DNA of 64,000 bases from UBA6168 sp964508135 (GCA_964508135.1 CAZDSU010000028.1:11096-75095), one strand, 5' to 3'; counted from the first letter of the stretch, positions 1 through 8,732 are shown. Numbers and translations are program-made. The notes: a model not told the origin generated them from the letters alone.

Positions 1-118
1 TCAGGCCCTTCGTTCCGTTCTCTGCCTGGAACACCTCGTAGCCCTCCAGCCGGATGATGCGGCTGAGGAGGTTTCGGATGTCGTTTTCGTCGTCAATGAT
101 GAGGATGTTCGCTTTCAT
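1..118 (-). CDS. Response regulator, N-terminal fragment (runs off window)
   Basis: The first 39 codons of a receiver domain are visible, reading leftward from an ATG at 118. They start MKANILIIDDENDIRNLL and show the acidic pair (IIDDE) at the start of a CheY-like fold, followed by a helix ending LEGYEVFQAENG. The phosphorylated Asp and any output domain lie outside the window. This N-terminus is common in NtrC-type sigma-54 activators and in OmpR/CheY-type regulators, so the output class cannot be decided. The receiver assignment itself is secure. Confidence 0.85.
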   Translation of the reverse strand, partial: MKANILIIDDENDIRNLLSRIIRLEGYEVFQAENGTKGL

Positions 119-302
119 GCTGGAAGCAAATGTAGGGAATGGAAATTGGAAAAATGGAAAATTGGTATGGAGCAGGTTTTATCAGACATCAAAATTGTTT
201 CAAAATAATATTTCAGCTTTTAGGTAGTTTAAGGTAAAATTATTTTATTTGCCCTTGCTTTTATCAATCAAAACTTTAACCAATTTTAAAAATTAAGAAA
301 TT
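119..302. other. Divergent intergenic region
   Basis: An AT-rich spacer between the leftward response regulator and the rightward small protein gene. It must hold both promoters. No clean TAnnTTTG box was found. The tract just before 303 is A-rich, as is usual upstream of Bacteroidota start codons. Confidence 0.4.
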
Positions 303-593
303 ATGTTTACAACATTAGCTTTAGCAGCAATTGTGGGATGGTGCGGCACTGGTTGGCCCATTCGATTTCCTGGCGTTGGCGGCGGCGGCGGCGTAGAGCC
401 TGGCGACTGGCCACCAAACTGTTGGGTTTGCGGCCCATTGGCAGGGGCGCTTTCAAGTGTGGTACTTGTCTCTGTTTTGGGCAGTGCCATCACCGAACAC
501 GGCATTTTTGCCACCATGGCCTTCTCGTTTTTTGCTGGGAGCTTCGGTGCCAAACTTATTGGAGGTATCGCCAGTTCCATGAGGAAAGGGTGA
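303..593 (+). CDS. Small glycine-rich hydrophobic protein (96 aa), unknown function
   Basis: The family is not recognised. The peptide begins with a short hydrophobic stretch (FTTLALAAIVG), followed by a run of five glycines near residues 26-30, a Trp/Cys-rich segment (residues 36-45), and a hydrophobic half (residues 46-90) that could form one or two membrane helices. It ends basic (SSMRKG). Support for a real gene: an ATG after an A-rich leader, and a strong terminator just after the stop at 613-653. An overlapping ORF in another frame has lower-quality composition. Possible roles include a bacteriocin-like or membrane peptide, but nothing in the sequence fixes one. Confidence 0.55.
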   Translation: MFTTLALAAIVGWCGTGWPIRFPGVGGGGGVEPGDWPPNCWVCGPLAGALSSVVLVSVLGSAITEHGIFATMAFSFFAGSFGAKLIGGIASSMRKG

Positions 594-612
594 TAAGCGT
601 TGCCTTTGGTAA

Positions 613-653
613 AAAAAACCGGATTTGTGCATTCTGCACAAGTCCGGTTTTTT
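613..653. terminator. Bidirectional rho-independent terminator
   Basis: A 13-pair stem (ACCGGATTTGTGC / GCACAAGTCCGGT, one G-T pair) with a 5-nt loop, preceded by eight A and followed by six T. It lies between the small gene ending at 593 and the leftward gene ending at 693, so it can stop transcription from both sides. Confidence 0.85.
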
Positions 654-692
654 ATTTGGCAGGGATGAGACACTACCTAGGCCAATGGATTA

Positions 693-3497
693 TCAACGTA
701 TTATATCAATATACCCTCGCAAAATTTCTGGCGCAGGCACAGTGCCAGTCACCCGTTGCTCGAAGACCTTGCAGGTGTAGTAGTAGGTGCCAGCAGGCAG
801 TGCCTTGCCCTTCATGTTGTTGCCGTCCCAGTTGATGTTCGGGTCGCTGGTCTTGAACACCTGTTCGCCCCAGCGGTTGAAGACGCTCAACTCGATGCTT
901 TCGATGAAACAGTACGGGTACGGGATGAACAGTTCGTTGGCTTCATCGCCGTTTGGCGTAAATGCATTTGGCAGGATGTAGGTCGGGCAGTTGTCGGTGC
1001 AGATGACGTTGCTCAGTTCGCTCTCGTTGAGGAATGTGTCGAGCGCCGTCACCGCGTAGCAACCAGCCAGCCCACGGTCGGGTTGGTGGAAGTAGGTCGT
1101 GTCGCCAGACTGCGAAATCTCACCGACCAGTGCAAAATCACCATCTTCAAAAGGCTTGAAATAAATCCGGTAACTGACCACATCGTCCGTTTCCTCGCAA
1201 ATATTCATGGGGTTGTCCCAAAGTAGCAGGTTCTCCAACTTCTCTTGCTCCTGGCAGGGTATTTTTTGGTTGCAAATATTTGTGACCTCCAGCACAGGAG
1301 GGCAGGGTGGCACATTGTCAATCGGGGTGGCGCAGGCCTCCTGCGAGAGGTTGATGAGCGGCGAGGGAATGCCCTCGATACCGTAAGAGCCTTCGACCCG
1401 CACGTAGTAGCAGTACTCCCGGCCATTCAGCAGGTGGGCGTCCACGTAGAAACTGTCGGAAGTGATGCCGATGGAGTCCCACACAGCGCCGTTTTGTCGG
1501 AAAATGGTGTATCGCATATTGACCCAAGGCACTTCGTAGCGCCATGTGAGGATGTTGCGGTTATCCGTCGGCTCGATTTCAAGCCACACGGAAGAGGCAT
1601 CCGGCGAATCCCCGATTGGCGAAGCCTCACCGTTTACGAAAAAATCAATCTTGTACGTGTACGGGTTGCCCTTCGTGTCAAGGGTAGCGGCTTGGTCCAC
1701 GTAGGAGAGTTGCGTAAGCTCCCAAAAAGTAGGGCTGGTGAAGTTGGCGATGGTGGTGAAATTGGTGCCACCGATGTCCCTGGCCCGCTTGAGCTCGTAG
1801 CGGTAGGGGCCGTGGTTGAGCAGCGTGTCGAGGTCTTCGGCAACGGGCTTGATCCAGCGCACTTCGATGATGCCGTTGGCAGTGCTGGTCTGCTCCACGC
1901 TCACGTTGGTGAGGAGCGGCACATCCCGGCTGAGTTGGATGCAGACTTCGTCGGAAGTGAGGCTCTCCACGTGGTTGTAGGCATGGCCGGAGTCGGTTCG
2001 CTTCGCAAAAATGCCGAGAATGCGGTAGCAGTAGGTACGGCCCCGCTCCACGTCGGTGTCCACGTGGGCGTATCGTCCGTTCAGTTCGTCGAGGGTATTG
2101 GCGATTTTGGTGTAGCCCTTGCCCGCCAGCCCGGGCATGCAAGTGTCCCGCTCAAACTGATTGCTGCCCTCTTTTCGCCAGACGGAGAAGGCAAAAAAGT
2201 AGTCCTCCTCGGCGTCCTCGCACTGGTAGGGCTTCGCCCAAGAAACTGTGATTCGGTCGGAGGTGGGGTCGGCCTGTACATCGGCGGGGGGTGGCCCCAC
2301 TACCTTGATGCGCACGGCTTTGAGCGTAGCGAGGCCAGTGGTCAGGCCCTGCATGTTTTGCAGGAAAAAGTCGTCCTCCGCCTTAAAAACCACCGTGTAG
2401 GGCAAGTTGGAGATGTGCTCACAGGAGGTTTGCCAGCGGAATTTTTTGACCACGGGCTGGGACTGGTAGCTGGCGGAAGGGCTGCCGTCGGGACGCCAGG
2501 TATCGGCATCGTCGGCGGGGCTGTAGTCCACGAGGAACGGAGCGCCGAGTGCCGAGAGCTTGATTTTGTCGCCGGGGTCAATGTCCGTGGCGGTTATGTC
2601 GAACTCGACCACCTCGCCAGCCACGACGCAGATTTCGTCAATGGTGTTGATGACCGGGGCATGGTTGCCGTTGCAGTCTTCCACCAAAATCTGCATGTCC
2701 CGCACGGTGGTGTCAATGGCCACACCATTCCGCCAGGAGATGATCATCATGGCGATGTTGTACTCGCCTTTTGTTTGCGGAGCGTTCCAAGTGAGCGTAC
2801 CTGTCTGGTTGTTCAAGTCCAGGCAGCAGCCACCATTGGCCCCAACATTTTGCGGAAAACTGTAATTGGGCACTGGCGTGTTTACGCCTTGCATGGGCAC
2901 TATCAGTTCGTAGGTCAGTTGGTCGCCATCGGCGTCGTAGGCGTTGGGATTGTGCACGAACAACTGCCCCACGCAGGCGTAGTCAATCGGCGGCTGGAGC
3001 AGGAGCGGCGAGGAATTGCAGCCCTGAAACTGTCCGCTGAACAGCGTAAAAGTGGTCTGGAGGTGGAACTGCACGTTCTCGGAACCAGGGAAATTGACGT
3101 TGAGGATGCCGCCGTTGCGGTTGGGGTCGGTGACGGAAATGGTGTAGCGATCCGGGCCGTCGTAGCTGAACTCGGCGATGTAGATATTGTATTTCACATC
3201 GTTGGCCAATGCTTGGCCTATGGGTGGCAGGTTTGGGTCGGATTGTGGGCCGTTCACCCTTGCCACCTGCACGCAGGTATTGGCAGCATCGCCCCAGCAA
3301 AGCGTGAGCGTGTCACGGTCAGCTTGCACGCTGCTGGTCTTGGTGTAGGTGAAAATGGAACAGCGCACCATATTGCTGTTGCAGCCGTTGATTTGCTCCA
3401 CGAAGATTTCCCCTGCACGGTTGTGCGTGGCGAATGCCCCTTTGGGGAGGCTCAAAAAAATAATCGCAGCTAGAAGTAGGCGTAAAGTCGTTTTCAT
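693..3497 (-). CDS. Secreted fibronectin-type protein with T9SS type-B (gliding_CTERM) sorting domain
   Basis: A 934-residue exported protein. Residues 1-23 are a signal peptide (basic start, hydrophobic core, AFA cleavage). The N-terminal half is rich in beta strands and Cys. From about 400 to 730 there are three fibronectin-III-like modules, recognisable by DxxxxIxVSW-type starts and YCYRI/YCYYV strands. The last 93 residues (about 842-934) are a gliding-motility C-terminal (CHU_C) domain: PNAFTPNGDEANELF, then FNRWGEQVF, then LPAGTYYYTCKV. This domain is the T9SS type-B export and anchoring signal. It is probably a cell-surface or released adhesin or binding protein; no enzymatic domain was recognised. 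It is a single transcription unit facing the terminator at 613-653. Confidence 0.88.
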   Translation of the reverse strand: MKTTLRLLLAAIIFLSLPKGAFATHNRAGEIFVEQINGCNSNMVRCSIFTYTKTSSVQADRDTLTLCWGDAANTCVQVARVNGPQSDPNLPPIGQALANDVKYNIYIAEFSYDGPDRYTISVTDPNRNGGILNVNFPGSENVQFHLQTTFTLFSGQFQGCNSSPLLLQPPIDYACVGQLFVHNPNAYDADGDQLTYELIVPMQGVNTPVPNYSFPQNVGANGGCCLDLNNQTGTLTWNAPQTKGEYNIAMMIISWRNGVAIDTTVRDMQILVEDCNGNHAPVINTIDEICVVAGEVVEFDITATDIDPGDKIKLSALGAPFLVDYSPADDADTWRPDGSPSASYQSQPVVKKFRWQTSCEHISNLPYTVVFKAEDDFFLQNMQGLTTGLATLKAVRIKVVGPPPADVQADPTSDRITVSWAKPYQCEDAEEDYFFAFSVWRKEGSNQFERDTCMPGLAGKGYTKIANTLDELNGRYAHVDTDVERGRTYCYRILGIFAKRTDSGHAYNHVESLTSDEVCIQLSRDVPLLTNVSVEQTSTANGIIEVRWIKPVAEDLDTLLNHGPYRYELKRARDIGGTNFTTIANFTSPTFWELTQLSYVDQAATLDTKGNPYTYKIDFFVNGEASPIGDSPDASSVWLEIEPTDNRNILTWRYEVPWVNMRYTIFRQNGAVWDSIGITSDSFYVDAHLLNGREYCYYVRVEGSYGIEGIPSPLINLSQEACATPIDNVPPCPPVLEVTNICNQKIPCQEQEKLENLLLWDNPMNICEETDDVVSYRIYFKPFEDGDFALVGEISQSGDTTYFHQPDRGLAGCYAVTALDTFLNESELSNVICTDNCPTYILPNAFTPNGDEANELFIPYPYCFIESIELSVFNRWGEQVFKTSDPNINWDGNNMKGKALPAGTYYYTCKVFEQRVTGTVPAPEILRGYIDIIR

Positions 3498-3742
3498 AAA
3501 AATTGCTTTGCAATTGCGGGTTTATGCCAAAATAATGCCCTTAAAATTACGCATAAAAACGGTTAGCTCCGCCGAATTTTTAGTTTTCGTCAGGTATCAG
3601 CCGTTTTTGCCCGTTCAAGCTAAACGAAGCAAAGCAAGTTCAAGTTTTGGCATTTCAAAGAAATGCCATGCTTTGGATTAAAAAAACAAAGCAAAATACC
3701 GCCGGGTGATACAGTTTTTTGGCTTTTTTGCTAAACTCGCCT

Positions 3743-3756
3743 TGTCAAATTTGACA
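3743..3756. promoter_or_regulatory. Perfect 14-bp palindrome, possible operator
   Basis: TGTCAAATTTGACA reads the same on both strands. It lies 199 bp before the MerR-type regulator start and 246 bp before the leftward T9SS gene. Dyads of this size often bind dimeric regulators; the link to the neighbouring MerR-type protein is inference only. Confidence 0.3.
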
Positions 3757-3825
3757 GTCCATTTTTCAGGCATATTTTTTTTCTTTTATACTTTGCACCA
3801 TTAGGTTTTGTGCAAATCGCATGAT

Positions 3826-3911
3826 GCCCCTCCTCGCCGCCTTCGGCGGCTCGTCGGGGGAGAGGGGATTCTGGGGCGTTCCGCCCCAAACCCCTGTTTG
3901 CAAAAAACCTA
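3826..3911. repeat. GC-rich dispersed palindromic repeat, copy 1
   Basis: Contains the hairpin GCCGCCTTCGGCGGC, then a CGGGGGAGAG segment, then a second hairpin GGGGCGttccGCCCC, and ends near AACCTA. The same order of parts recurs at 47637-47730. It lies between genes, about 45 bp upstream of the MerR-type regulator. Confidence 0.6.
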
Positions 3912-3954
3912 TTTGTGCGGAGTGTACCCAGCGTACAAGTTAAACAACTGCATC

Positions 3955-4284
3955 ATGAGTATCTTACTGGAGTCCCTCACCAAACGTTATTACTCGGTCA
4001 CCGAAGTTGCCAGGCTTTTCGGCGTCACCACCAGCCTCGTGCGCTACTGGGAGCAGGAGTTTGATTTCCTGCGGCCCTACAAGTCGAGCAAGGGCGACCG
4101 CCGCTTCACTCCCGAAAACATCCACCAGTTCGAAATCATCTACCACCTCGTCAAAGAGCAGGGCTATACCCTCGCCGGGGCCAGGCGCTACCTGAAGGAG
4201 GAAAAGGAGAAAATCCGCCAAAAACAGGAAGCACTTAAAACATTGCGGCGGCTTCGGGGTTTTCTCGAAGATTTGAAATCATGA
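3955..4284 (+). CDS. MerR-family transcriptional regulator (109 aa)
   Basis: A short MerR-type DNA-binding protein. Residues 9-75 form the winged helix-turn-helix: YYSVTEVARLFGVTTSLVRYWE followed by the wing, GDRRFTPENIHQFEIIYHLV. The C-terminus is a short basic coiled coil (about 78-105) and no effector domain follows, as in the widespread short Bacteroidota MerR proteins. The reading frame is open further upstream, but the ATG at 3955 is chosen because the MerR fold starts right after it and the upstream part runs through the GC-rich repeat. Target genes are unknown. Confidence 0.88.
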   Translation: MSILLESLTKRYYSVTEVARLFGVTTSLVRYWEQEFDFLRPYKSSKGDRRFTPENIHQFEIIYHLVKEQGYTLAGARRYLKEEKEKIRQKQEALKTLRRLRGFLEDLKS

Positions 4285-4402
4285 CGGTAGACGATAGATG
4301 GTAGACGGTAGACGGTGCCATGCACGGCTGCCTCAGTGACTCTTAATATCAAAATTACGATGCACGCTGACTGCCAACTGCCAACTGCCAAACTGCCAAC
4401 TT
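4285..4402. repeat. Two heptamer microsatellites
   Basis: 4285-4315 carries about four degenerate copies of GGTAGAC. 4366-4402 carries about five copies of CTGCCAA. The second tract may overlap the 5' end of the next gene. Both units recur in other gaps of this window (CTGCCAA at about 23377-23403). Confidence 0.75.
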
Positions 4403-5382
4403 TGACCTTCCTGTCCGGCCAGCAAGGCGCATCCATCAACAGCATAGGCCAGTTTTACCACCCCGACTTCCCGTTCGAGCTGCGCTGGGCGGACGTGCTG
4501 AAATGGAAAACATCGCCAAACCCGTACAGCGAACAAAAAAAACGAGACACTTGGCGGCCCACCGTCGTCAAGGACGACAGCTTTCTCGGCCACAGCCACG
4601 ACGTGAAGGTTTGGCTCGGCCACGCTTCATTTTTCTTTCGGTTGAATGGGCTGAACATCCTCGTTGACCCCATTTTCGGCAAGCTGACGCCGTTCACGCC
4701 CCGGCACTCGGAGCTGCCCGTGCGCCCCGACCAGTTCCGCAAGCTCGACCTCATCCTCGTCACCCATGACCACCGTGACCACTGCGACGAGGCCAGCCTT
4801 CGGTTGTTGCTCCGCAATAATCCACGGGCGCAGGTCGTCACCGGATTGGGCATGGCAAAGGTCATCCAACCGTGGGCTTCTGGGCAAAAAATCGTGGAGA
4901 TGGATTGGCATCAACAGTTTGACAATCAATCACTTGGCCTCCGCATAACCTACCTCCCCACCCGCCACTGGTGCCGCCGCTGGCTCACGGACATGAACGT
5001 CCGGCTCTGGGGTGCCTTCGTGTTCGAAACGCCAGACACGACGATTTACTTCGGCGGCGACTCGGGCTACGGGCCGCATTTTCAGCACACGGCAGCGCTT
5101 TTTCCCCGCATTGATTTTGCATTCCTTGGCATCGGGGCTTTCGCTCCGGTCTGGTTCATGAAGTCGAACCACATGAGCCCCGCCGACGCCTGGCAGGCGT
5201 TCAGCGACCTCGGTGCCCGCAAGCTAGTGCCCATGCACTACGGTACTTTCGACCTGTCAGACGAGCCGATTGGCGAGCCGGAACGACTACTGCGGGAAAT
5301 CGCAGCGGACAGCAATCTGGTTGATTTTTTGACCATTGGCGAATCAAAACCCTTGCGTACCTTGGCGAGCATCTATAGTTGA
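4360..5382 (+). CDS. MBL-fold metallohydrolase, UlaG / NAPE-PLD-like
   Basis: A cytoplasmic metallo-beta-lactamase-fold hydrolase. The zinc motif is VTHDHRDHCD (HxHxDH), with a further His in LPTRHWCRR, an Asp in YFGGDSGYG, and a late His in VPMHYGTF. The order and spacing match the NAPE-PLD/UlaG-like branch, which includes phosphodiesterases acting on N-acyl lipids; the substrate here is unknown. The start is uncertain. The frame is open from 4315, an ATG lies at 4360, and an in-frame TTG at 4402 falls just after the CTGCCAA repeats. Homology-like sequence starts only after the repeats, so the first 15-30 residues may not be native. Confidence 0.85.
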   Translation: MHADCQLPTAKLPTLTFLSGQQGASINSIGQFYHPDFPFELRWADVLKWKTSPNPYSEQKKRDTWRPTVVKDDSFLGHSHDVKVWLGHASFFFRLNGLNILVDPIFGKLTPFTPRHSELPVRPDQFRKLDLILVTHDHRDHCDEASLRLLLRNNPRAQVVTGLGMAKVIQPWASGQKIVEMDWHQQFDNQSLGLRITYLPTRHWCRRWLTDMNVRLWGAFVFETPDTTIYFGGDSGYGPHFQHTAALFPRIDFAFLGIGAFAPVWFMKSNHMSPADAWQAFSDLGARKLVPMHYGTFDLSDEPIGEPERLLREIAADSNLVDFLTIGESKPLRTLASIYS

Positions 5383-5412
5383 TTGACCAACTGCTTGCGG
5401 TTTTGAATTTCA

Positions 5413-5432
5413 CAAGGGGGCAAGCCCCCTTG
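5413..5432. terminator. GC-rich hairpin after the MBL-fold gene
   Basis: CAAGGGGG / CCCCCTTG with a 4-nt centre, 31 bp after the stop at 5382. It lacks a clean T run, so it may be a weak terminator or a small palindromic element. Confidence 0.4.
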
Positions 5433-5479
5433 ACAAGTTCACCAACCACTTATTCAAAGCACTATAAACGATACTTGCC

Positions 5480-5971
5480 ATGAGTTTCACCGTAAAAAAT
5501 CTGCTGCTCGCAGGTGCTTTCCTTGTCTTTTTCCTGTTCATTTCTGACAAAATGCGCACCGGCCTGACCTTCGGAGAGGTGGTCGGTTTCGAGCTGATGT
5601 TTACCCAAAACAAGGCGGAAACAACCATGAAGGAATGGCAAATTGAGACTGTCCCAAGTGGCAAAACGAAGGTGGCCGCCCTACTCGAAAATACCAGATT
5701 CGACTTCTTCTACATCATCGGGTACGTGTTCTTCGGCGTGTTTTTGGCGAGGGTAGCTGCCGGGGAAGGCCGCATTGGAACAGCCAACACCATCACATGG
5801 CTGCTGGTCGTCGCTGGCCTATGCGACATGGTAGAGAACCTGCAAATCCTGCAAATCTTGAAGGGGAATTTCGGCCTTCGGCCAATGGTCATGTCGGTTT
5901 GCGCAGCGGTGAAGTTTTTGCTGCTGGTAGTTTCGTTGGGATGGGCGGTGGTGTTGTTTGCGAAGCGATAA
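5480..5971 (+). CDS. Four-helix membrane protein, unknown function (163 aa)
   Basis: The family is not recognised. There are four likely membrane helices: residues 5-22 (LLLAGAFLVFFLFI), 75-95 (FYIIGYVFFGVFLA), 102-122 and 135-160. Between helices 1 and 2 lies a soluble stretch of about 50 residues with Lys, Glu and Thr, which would face one side of the inner membrane. The gene stands alone between two hairpins (5413-5432 and 5977-6050). Confidence 0.65.
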   Translation: MSFTVKNLLLAGAFLVFFLFISDKMRTGLTFGEVVGFELMFTQNKAETTMKEWQIETVPSGKTKVAALLENTRFDFFYIIGYVFFGVFLARVAAGEGRIGTANTITWLLVVAGLCDMVENLQILQILKGNFGLRPMVMSVCAAVKFLLLVVSLGWAVVLFAKR

Positions 5972-5976
5972 GCTTT

Positions 5977-6050
5977 GTAGCCGCCAAACTTGTTTGGCTG
6001 GCTGAAGAATCTCATCCAATTTCAGCCATCCAAACAAGTTTGGCGGCTAC
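5977..6050. repeat. Long hairpin element (30-bp arms, one mismatch)
   Basis: Arms 5977-6006 and 6021-6050 (starting GTAGCCGCCAAACTTG) pair over 30 bp with one mismatch around a 14-nt loop. It fills the gap between two convergent genes ending at 5971 and 6053. There is no T run, so it is unlike a simple terminator and more like an inserted palindromic unit. Confidence 0.85.
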
Positions 6051-6052
6051 AT

Positions 6053-6670
6053 TCATTTATACTTCATAATATCAATCACTTCGCCACAAAACCCGTAATC
6101 CACCGCCACGTTTGACGCCACCACCACCGTCCGTTTGCCGAGGAAGCGCTCGGTGAGGGCCAGGTACCAGTCCACGCCCTGGGCGTCGAGGTTGGTCGTT
6201 GGCTCGTCAAGGAGGAGGAGCGAGGAGGCAGAGCAACAGGCCAGCGCCAGCTTCAGACGCTGTTTCATGCCCGAAGAAAAATGGCGCACCTGCTTGTCCC
6301 TCGCCTTTGGGAAAGCCAGCAAGTCAATCACATCGGCATTGCCGAGGCCGGGCAGCAGCGGCTTGAATTTTTGGTGAAAATCAAGCGCTTCCACCAGCGT
6401 AAATTCCTCAATCAATTCGATGTACGGGGCGGCGTAGCTCACGTGGCGGTAAACGTCGTCCGGGGCACATTTTTTGCCTTCGGCAACGAACGAAACCTGC
6501 CCCTTCGTCGGCGAGAGGTGGCCGCTCAACAGCTTCATCAAAGTGCTCTTGCCGCTGCCGTTGGGCCCAGTGACGGCATACCGCCCACCCGTAACCAACT
6601 GATAATCAATGTCCTTGAATATCCATTCGTAGCGGTAGCGCTTGGAGACTTGTTGGAGTGTGATTTGCAT
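6053..6670 (-). CDS. ABC transporter ATP-binding protein, short CcmA-like
   Basis: A 205-residue single nucleotide-binding domain. Walker A is GPNGSGKST at 35-43, the signature FSSGMKQR is near 131-138, and Walker B LLLLDEP is near 151-157, followed by the D-loop TNLD. The usual H-loop His is replaced by Asn (VVVASN, residue 187), which may slow hydrolysis or be a lineage trait. The length fits the short CcmA-type ATPases found in Bacteroidota. No permease is adjacent, so the substrate is unknown. The start at 6670 fits the family (MQITLQQVSKRY). Confidence 0.9.
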   Translation of the reverse strand: MQITLQQVSKRYRYEWIFKDIDYQLVTGGRYAVTGPNGSGKSTLMKLLSGHLSPTKGQVSFVAEGKKCAPDDVYRHVSYAAPYIELIEEFTLVEALDFHQKFKPLLPGLGNADVIDLLAFPKARDKQVRHFSSGMKQRLKLALACCSASSLLLLDEPTTNLDAQGVDWYLALTERFLGKRTVVVASNVAVDYGFCGEVIDIMKYK

Positions 6671-6760
6671 TTTTGAATATAAAAAGCAAAAATTAGGTAC
6701 ACCTGAAAATCTGAGTCAGCATCCCAATCCGAAATCCGAAATCGTTATTCCGCAATCGCC

Positions 6761-8656
6761 TCACCGCCCCATGTGTACCAGCAGCACCGACACGTCTGCC
6801 GGGGTGACGCCGCTGATGCGGCTGGCTTGCCCGATGGTGCGGGGGCGCACCTTGCTCAATTTCTCACGGGCCTCTTTGGAGATGGACGTAAGTGTTTGAA
6901 AATCAAAGTTTTCGAAGATTTTAAGTTCTTCTAACCGGAGCATCTTGTCGGCCATTTCCTGTTCTTTTTTGATGTAGCCGTCGTACTTCATGCGGGTTTC
7001 GGCTTCGCCGAGATAGTCCGGGTCGTACTGATTCAGGAAGCTGTCGAGTTCGGGCAGCACGGGGCGCAGGGTGGCCAAGTCCACGTTGGGGCGCAGCAAG
7101 ATGCCGTGCAGCTTCACTTGCTGCCGGATGGGCGACGAGCCGATGCTTTCGAGGAAGCCGTTGACGGCGTCGGGCGTCACGCTGGTTTCCCGGAAGAATT
7201 TTTCGATTTCCAAGGTGGCCGCCCTTTTGTCATTCACTTTTTGCATTCGCTCCGCAATGCTTGGGGCGCTGACAATGGCCACATGTCCGGCTTCGCCCGC
7301 TAATTTTTCCATCAACGGTGTGAGCCGCAAATCGGCATTGTCCTGCCGAAGCAAAATGCGGAACTCCGCCCGGCTGGTGAACATCCGGTACGGCTCCTCG
7401 GTGCCCTTGTTCACGAGGTCGTCAATCAGAACGCCGATGTAGGCTTCGCTGCGTTTCAGGATAAAAGGCTCCACATCACGCACCGCCAAATGGGCGTTGA
7501 TTCCTGCCATAAGTCCCTGACAACCAGCTTCTTCGTAGCCCGTGGTGCCGTTGATTTGCCCTGCGAAAAACAGGTTTTTTACCAAATGCGTTTCCAGCGA
7601 CAGCTTCAATTGGTTGGGCGGGAAATAGTCGTACTCGATGGCATAACCGGGACGGAACATCTTCACGTTCTCAAAGCCCTCGATTTTGCGGAGCGCCTTG
7701 AACTGCACGTCCTCCGGCAGCGAGGAGGAGAAGCCATTGACGTAAATCTCGCAGGTATCCCAGCCCTCCGGCTCCACGAAAAGCTGGTGTCGTTCCTTGT
7801 CGGCAAAGCGGTTGATTTTGTCCTCGATGCTGGGGCAGTAGCGAGGCCCAAGGCCCTGGATGCGCCCTTGGAACATCGGCGATTTCTCGAAGCCCTCTTT
7901 CAAAACATCGTGGACCGCTTGGCTGGTGTAGGTGATGTGGCAAGGCAGTTGCCGCTCCAGCCGGGGCGTGTCCGAGTAGCTGAACTTGCCAGGCGGGTCG
8001 TCGCCCAATTGGATTTCCATTTTGGAATAATCCAGCGAACGCCCGTCGAGGCGGGGCGGTGTGCCCGTCTTCATGCGGCCAGCCTCGAAGCCCAATTGGA
8101 GGAGCTGCTCGGTGATGCCCGTGGCGGCCTTTTCACCCGCCCGGCCGCCGCCGAACTGCTTCTCGCCGATATGGATGATGCCGTTCAGAAAGGTGCCATT
8201 GGTGAGCACAACTGCTTGACTTTCAATCTTTAAGCCCATGCCCGTGACCACGCCTCCGACCACGCCGTTTTTTACCAAAAGCCCAGCCACCATGTCCTGC
8301 CAGAAGTCCACGTTGGGGTGTGCTTCGAGCATTTGCCGCCACTTGGCGGCGAACATCATGCGGTCACTCTGCGCACGTGGGCTCCACATGGCTGGGCCTT
8401 TGGAGAGGTTGAGCATCCGGAACTGCACGGCGGTATGGTCGGTCACGATGCCAGAGTAGCCGCCGAGTGCGTCAATTTCCCGCACGATTTGGCCCTTGGC
8501 CACGCCGCCCATCGCCGGGTTGCAGGACATCTGGGCGATGGTCTGCATGTTCATCGTGACGAGCAGCACCTTGGAGCCTAGGTTGGCTGCGCCGATGGCC
8601 GCTTCGCAACCCGCATGGCCTGCGCCTACTACTATGACGTCGTATTTTGGAAACAC
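6761..8656 (-). CDS. mnmG: tRNA uridine-5-carboxymethylaminomethyl(34) synthesis enzyme MnmG
   Basis: The FAD-binding partner of MnmE; together they install the carboxymethylaminomethyl group at wobble U34 of several tRNAs. At 631 residues it has the usual length. The dinucleotide-binding motif VGAGHAGCEAA is at 10-20. The MnmG signature CNPAMGGVAKG lies near 46-56, and family blocks GTFLNG and TGYEEA follow. The C-terminal helical domain ends with ASRISGVTPADVSVLLVHM. MnmE is not in the window. A short gap carrying ATCCGAA-type heptamers (about 6726-6750) separates it from the ABC gene downstream. Confidence 0.97.
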   Translation of the reverse strand: MFPKYDVIVVGAGHAGCEAAIGAANLGSKVLLVTMNMQTIAQMSCNPAMGGVAKGQIVREIDALGGYSGIVTDHTAVQFRMLNLSKGPAMWSPRAQSDRMMFAAKWRQMLEAHPNVDFWQDMVAGLLVKNGVVGGVVTGMGLKIESQAVVLTNGTFLNGIIHIGEKQFGGGRAGEKAATGITEQLLQLGFEAGRMKTGTPPRLDGRSLDYSKMEIQLGDDPPGKFSYSDTPRLERQLPCHITYTSQAVHDVLKEGFEKSPMFQGRIQGLGPRYCPSIEDKINRFADKERHQLFVEPEGWDTCEIYVNGFSSSLPEDVQFKALRKIEGFENVKMFRPGYAIEYDYFPPNQLKLSLETHLVKNLFFAGQINGTTGYEEAGCQGLMAGINAHLAVRDVEPFILKRSEAYIGVLIDDLVNKGTEEPYRMFTSRAEFRILLRQDNADLRLTPLMEKLAGEAGHVAIVSAPSIAERMQKVNDKRAATLEIEKFFRETSVTPDAVNGFLESIGSSPIRQQVKLHGILLRPNVDLATLRPVLPELDSFLNQYDPDYLGEAETRMKYDGYIKKEQEMADKMLRLEELKIFENFDFQTLTSISKEAREKLSKVRPRTIGQASRISGVTPADVSVLLVHMGR

Positions 8657-8732
8657 TTTTTAAATGATAAATGATGAATGGTACAATGATGAATGGGGCT
8701 TCAATATTGGGGTTTTGGGTTGCAAAGGTACA

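Larger units (their letters stand above)
3498..3954. other. 457-bp divergent intergenic region with hairpins and a repeat
   Basis: No convincing gene. It holds a perfect 9-bp-arm hairpin at 3648-3668 (TGGCATTTC/GAAATGCCA), a 14-bp perfect palindrome TGTCAAATTTGACA at 3743-3756 that could be a protein-binding site, and the GC-rich dispersed repeat at 3826-3911. Promoters for the leftward T9SS gene and the rightward MerR-type regulator must lie here. Confidence 0.5.

Noticed and set aside
1245..3473. 742-codon open frame on the plus strand
   Set aside because: It lies entirely antisense to the T9SS protein gene at 693-3497, has no recognisable domains, and arises from the high GC content at third codon positions.
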